Origin: Streptomyces sp.
Lineage (GTDB): Bacteria; Actinomycetota; Actinomycetes; Streptomycetales; Streptomycetaceae
NCBI GenBank assembly: GCA_003519485.1
Contig: DOWQ01000154.1
Coordinates: 1 to 8,421 of the forward strand
Length of the DNA: 8,421 nt
Reading direction: 5' to 3'
Each line of letters starts with the position of its first letter. The first letter of the stretch is position 1. The notes beneath the pieces are model-generated. The model did no database searches, was not told the DNA's origin, and saw only the letters and a list, made by a program, of their open reading frames with translations. The position numbers were made by a program, and so were the translations under genes. Below are positions 5,813 to 8,421 of this stretch, piece after piece.

Positions 5813-6741
5813 TCGCTCTCCTCCTCATCCCCGTACTCCTGCCCTTCTGCGCGCCGCTACTGGCCCGCCCCACCACCCGTCACCTCGCCCCCGCGGCAGC
5901 GCTCTGGACCCTGACGCTGACCGCCCTGGTGCTGGCATCCTGCTCCGTCGCCGCGCTCGGGGCTCTCCTGCTGAGCGGCTCGCTGAGACTGCCGCCGGTC
6001 GCGGGGCTGGCCGAACTGATCCACCCGCTCCACGCAGCGCCCAACGTCATCGCGCTGGCGCTGGCAGCCCTGTCCTCGGGGGCACTCGCTGTCAGCGTGT
6101 GGGCGCTCATCAGGTCGGCCGCGCGGCAGATCTCCGCGTTCCGCGGCGCCGCGATGCAGGCCGACGCCCAGCACACGGCGGGAGATCTCTGCATCATCGA
6201 CACCCCACGCCCGGACGCCTACGCACTGCCCGGGCGCCCGAGCCGCATCGTCGTCACCACTGGCATGCTCCGCAGCCTGTCCGCCCCGGAACGCGAAGCG
6301 CTCTTCGCCCACGAACGGGCCCACCTCAGCGGCCGGCACCACTACTTCCTCGCCGCCGCCGAACTCGCAGCGCACTGCCATCCCGGCCTGCGCCCCTTGC
6401 GGACAGCCATCCAGCTGGCCGCCGAACGGGCAGCCGACGAAACCGCCGCCGACAAGACCGGGAACCGGCGCCTCACCGCCCAGGCCATCGGCCACGCGGC
6501 ACTGGCCACCCGCGCCTCCCTCACGAACCGGCCCACCGTCACACCTGCCGCAACCTCCGGCCCCGTGCCGCAACGCGTGGCGGCACTCCTCAGCGCACCG
6601 GCAAGGCACCGACACTCCATCGCCCTCGCGAGCGCGGCGCTACTCCTGACCGCCTGCGGATCCCTGCTGGGCGCAGGAGCCGGAGCCATCAGCCTCCACC
6701 AGAGCGTCGAGATCGCCCAGGGCGAAGCCTCCGGCCCCTGA
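5809..6741 (+). CDS. M56 (BlaR1/MecR1-type) membrane metallopeptidase
   Basis: A 310-residue membrane-bound zinc protease, the likely signal-transducing partner of the upstream repressor. The start overlaps the repressor stop (ATGA at 5809-5812). Hydrophobic helices lie at about 2-18, 27-55, 76-101 and 268-294. The zinc site HERAH (168-172, HExxH) sits in a cytosolic-type segment; the following ERAAD (206-210) supplies the probable third ligand E206 and a conserved Asp. ALPGRPSRIVVTTGML (139-154) before the active site is typical of M56. Unlike BlaR1/MecR1 (about 590 residues) there is no C-terminal penicillin-binding sensor domain: after the last helix only about 16 residues follow. Inducer perception must therefore use the membrane region or another protein. 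Short M56 proteins of this kind are common in actinomycetes. Confidence 0.93.
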   Translation: MIALLLIPVLLPFCAPLLARPTTRHLAPAAALWTLTLTALVLASCSVAALGALLLSGSLRLPPVAGLAELIHPLHAAPNVIALALAALSSGALAVSVWALIRSAARQISAFRGAAMQADAQHTAGDLCIIDTPRPDAYALPGRPSRIVVTTGMLRSLSAPEREALFAHERAHLSGRHHYFLAAAELAAHCHPGLRPLRTAIQLAAERAADETAADKTGNRRLTAQAIGHAALATRASLTNRPTVTPAATSGPVPQRVAALLSAPARHRHSIALASAALLLTACGSLLGAGAGAISLHQSVEIAQGEASGP

Positions 6742-6761
6742 GCCCGCACCTCCCGGGGCCG
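6732..6761 (+). terminator. Possible hairpin at the end of the BlaI/M56 operon
   Basis: CGGCCCC (6732-6738) and GGGGCCG (6755-6761) form a perfect 7-bp stem around a 16-base loop that contains the M56 stop codon. There is no T-tract. Position and G/C stem make a transcription end plausible but not certain. Confidence 0.3.
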
Positions 6762-7042
6762 ACAGCTCACACCCACGCCCACCCGAGGAGCGCCTCACAC
6801 TGCATACCGCCGACGCATGGTCCATCGCCGAGCCCGCGAAGAGTCCCGAAAGCAGCACTGCAGCCCCGGGCAGACAGCGCCGCCCGGTAACGGTTCGCGA
6901 CCAGACCTTTTTCGTACGCCGACCCGTCAGATATGCAGCACAATCCAGCCTCACGGCGGAGTCGGCCCCACAACGAGCGTGGGACCGGCCCGGACCTACC
7001 AACTGGCGTTCCACATAAGCCATTTCACCGACGTCGTGGAAT
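6742..7042. other. Convergent intergenic region, no gene found
   Basis: About 300 bases separate the convergent M56 and ychF genes. Open frames crossing it on the minus strand encode Arg/Cys/Ser-rich sequence with no family resemblance and no good ribosome-binding site, so I do not call a gene. Third-position composition is poorer than in the flanking genes. Hairpins sit at both borders, consistent with bidirectional termination. A single TTTTT (around 6908) lacks a convincing stem before it. Confidence 0.6.
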
Positions 7043-8131
<1,089 letters not shown>

Positions 8132-8194
8132 GTGGCGACATCCCGGAGCGGTGGGTTTTCGAGTGGACGGGCCCCTGCACGGGACCGGCCATCC

Positions 8195-8200
8195 AGTCTA
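8195..8200 (-). promoter_or_regulatory. Possible -10 element of ychF
   Basis: TAGACT on the minus strand (8200-8195) is a typical Streptomyces -10 hexamer and would give a leader of nearly 60 bases. No convincing -35 hexamer lies 16-19 bases upstream, so the call is weak. Confidence 0.25.
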
Positions 8201-8316
8201 CGGGGCGGCGCGCCGTAGCCCGTGCGGGCCGATGATCGTTCGAACATACGGCCAAGGCGGTGGCAACCGCGTGTCCAAGCCGGGATTCCGTACGTCCCGC
8301 GACCTACGTTGGACCG

Positions 8317-8421
8317 GTGGAGCAACCCAGCACGCGCACCAACCAGCGCACACCGCACAGGTCCGCCCCGCTGCCCCGCCCCGCGTGCGGCGGCCCGGCG
8401 GCCGCACCCGGCCGCCCGTCC
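8317..8421 (+). CDS. Possible start of an unrecognised gene running off the right edge
   Basis: A plus-strand frame opens with GTG at 8317 and remains open for 35 codons to the edge. It begins VEQPSTRTNQRTPHRSAPLP and continues Arg/Pro/Ala-rich, resembling the disordered N-terminal leader of many actinomycete membrane or DUF proteins. Third positions are nearly all G or C. No good ribosome-binding site precedes it (only GGA close to the start). Divergent placement to ychF, with about 185 bases between the two starts, suits a real gene. The family cannot be told from this fragment. Confidence 0.38.
   Translation, partial: MEQPSTRTNQRTPHRSAPLPRPACGGPAAAPGRPS

Noticed and set aside
5857..6615. 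Minus-strand frame opposite the M56 gene
   Set aside because: Gly/Arg/Cys-rich shadow; the plus strand carries HExxH and coupling to the repressor.
6645..6660. Lipobox-like LTAC in the last helix of the M56 protein
   Set aside because: Lies near the C-terminus inside a membrane helix, not after an N-terminal signal peptide, so it cannot be a lipoprotein site.
6895..6915. TTTTT run as a factor-independent terminator
   Set aside because: The preceding bases form only a three-pair stem (GGT/ACC).
6640..7023. Minus-strand frame in the M56-ychF gap with a short hydrophobic stretch (AVLLSGLFAGSAM)
   Set aside because: Overlaps the M56 3' end, has no ribosome-binding site or family resemblance, and its composition is unlike the real genes.

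Overview
The window is very GC-rich, with G/C-dominated third codon positions, GTG starts and many 4-bp stop/start overlaps. Together with the protein families present, this points to a Streptomyces-like actinomycete. It looks like chromosomal DNA where a core gene (ychF) borders an accessory region.

Layout, left to right. Positions 1-132 (minus): start of an unrecognised gene that runs off the left edge. Positions 362-3339 (minus): a two-gene operon of a large molybdopterin (MopB/DMSO-reductase superfamily) oxidoreductase and a small His/Glu-rich helical protein, joined by a GTGA overlap. Positions 3439-3493: a striking GC-rich double palindrome just upstream of that operon. Positions 3479-4051: a scar of three gene fragments, namely the C-terminus of a type II haloacid-dehalogenase-like protein (minus), the C-terminus of a hemerythrin-domain protein (plus) and the frameshifted N-terminus of a second PAP2-type phosphatase (minus). 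Positions 4048-5324 (minus): dedA and an intact PAP2 phosphatase, overlapping by ATGA; the phosphatase overlaps the broken PAP2 copy by GTGA. Positions 5325-5440: a divergent control region with a 33-bp near-perfect palindrome that looks like a BlaI-type operator. Positions 5441-6741 (plus): a BlaI/MecI-family repressor and an M56 membrane metallopeptidase, overlapping by ATGA. Positions 7043-8131 (minus): ychF, convergent to the M56 gene. From about 8317 (plus): a possible new gene leaving the right edge.

How the genes may work together. BlaI/M56 pairs sense envelope damage in other bacteria: the membrane peptidase inactivates the repressor. Here the pair faces, across one shared operator, a DedA protein (a family that includes undecaprenyl-phosphate translocases) and a PAP2 phosphatase with all three catalytic motifs (a fold used by BcrC-type undecaprenyl-pyrophosphate phosphatases). 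A simple reading is an envelope-stress divergon controlling lipid-carrier recycling; this is inference. The most unusual protein is the molybdoenzyme: it keeps the likely Mo-ligand cysteine, but all four positions that normally hold the N-terminal [4Fe-4S] cluster are non-cysteine.
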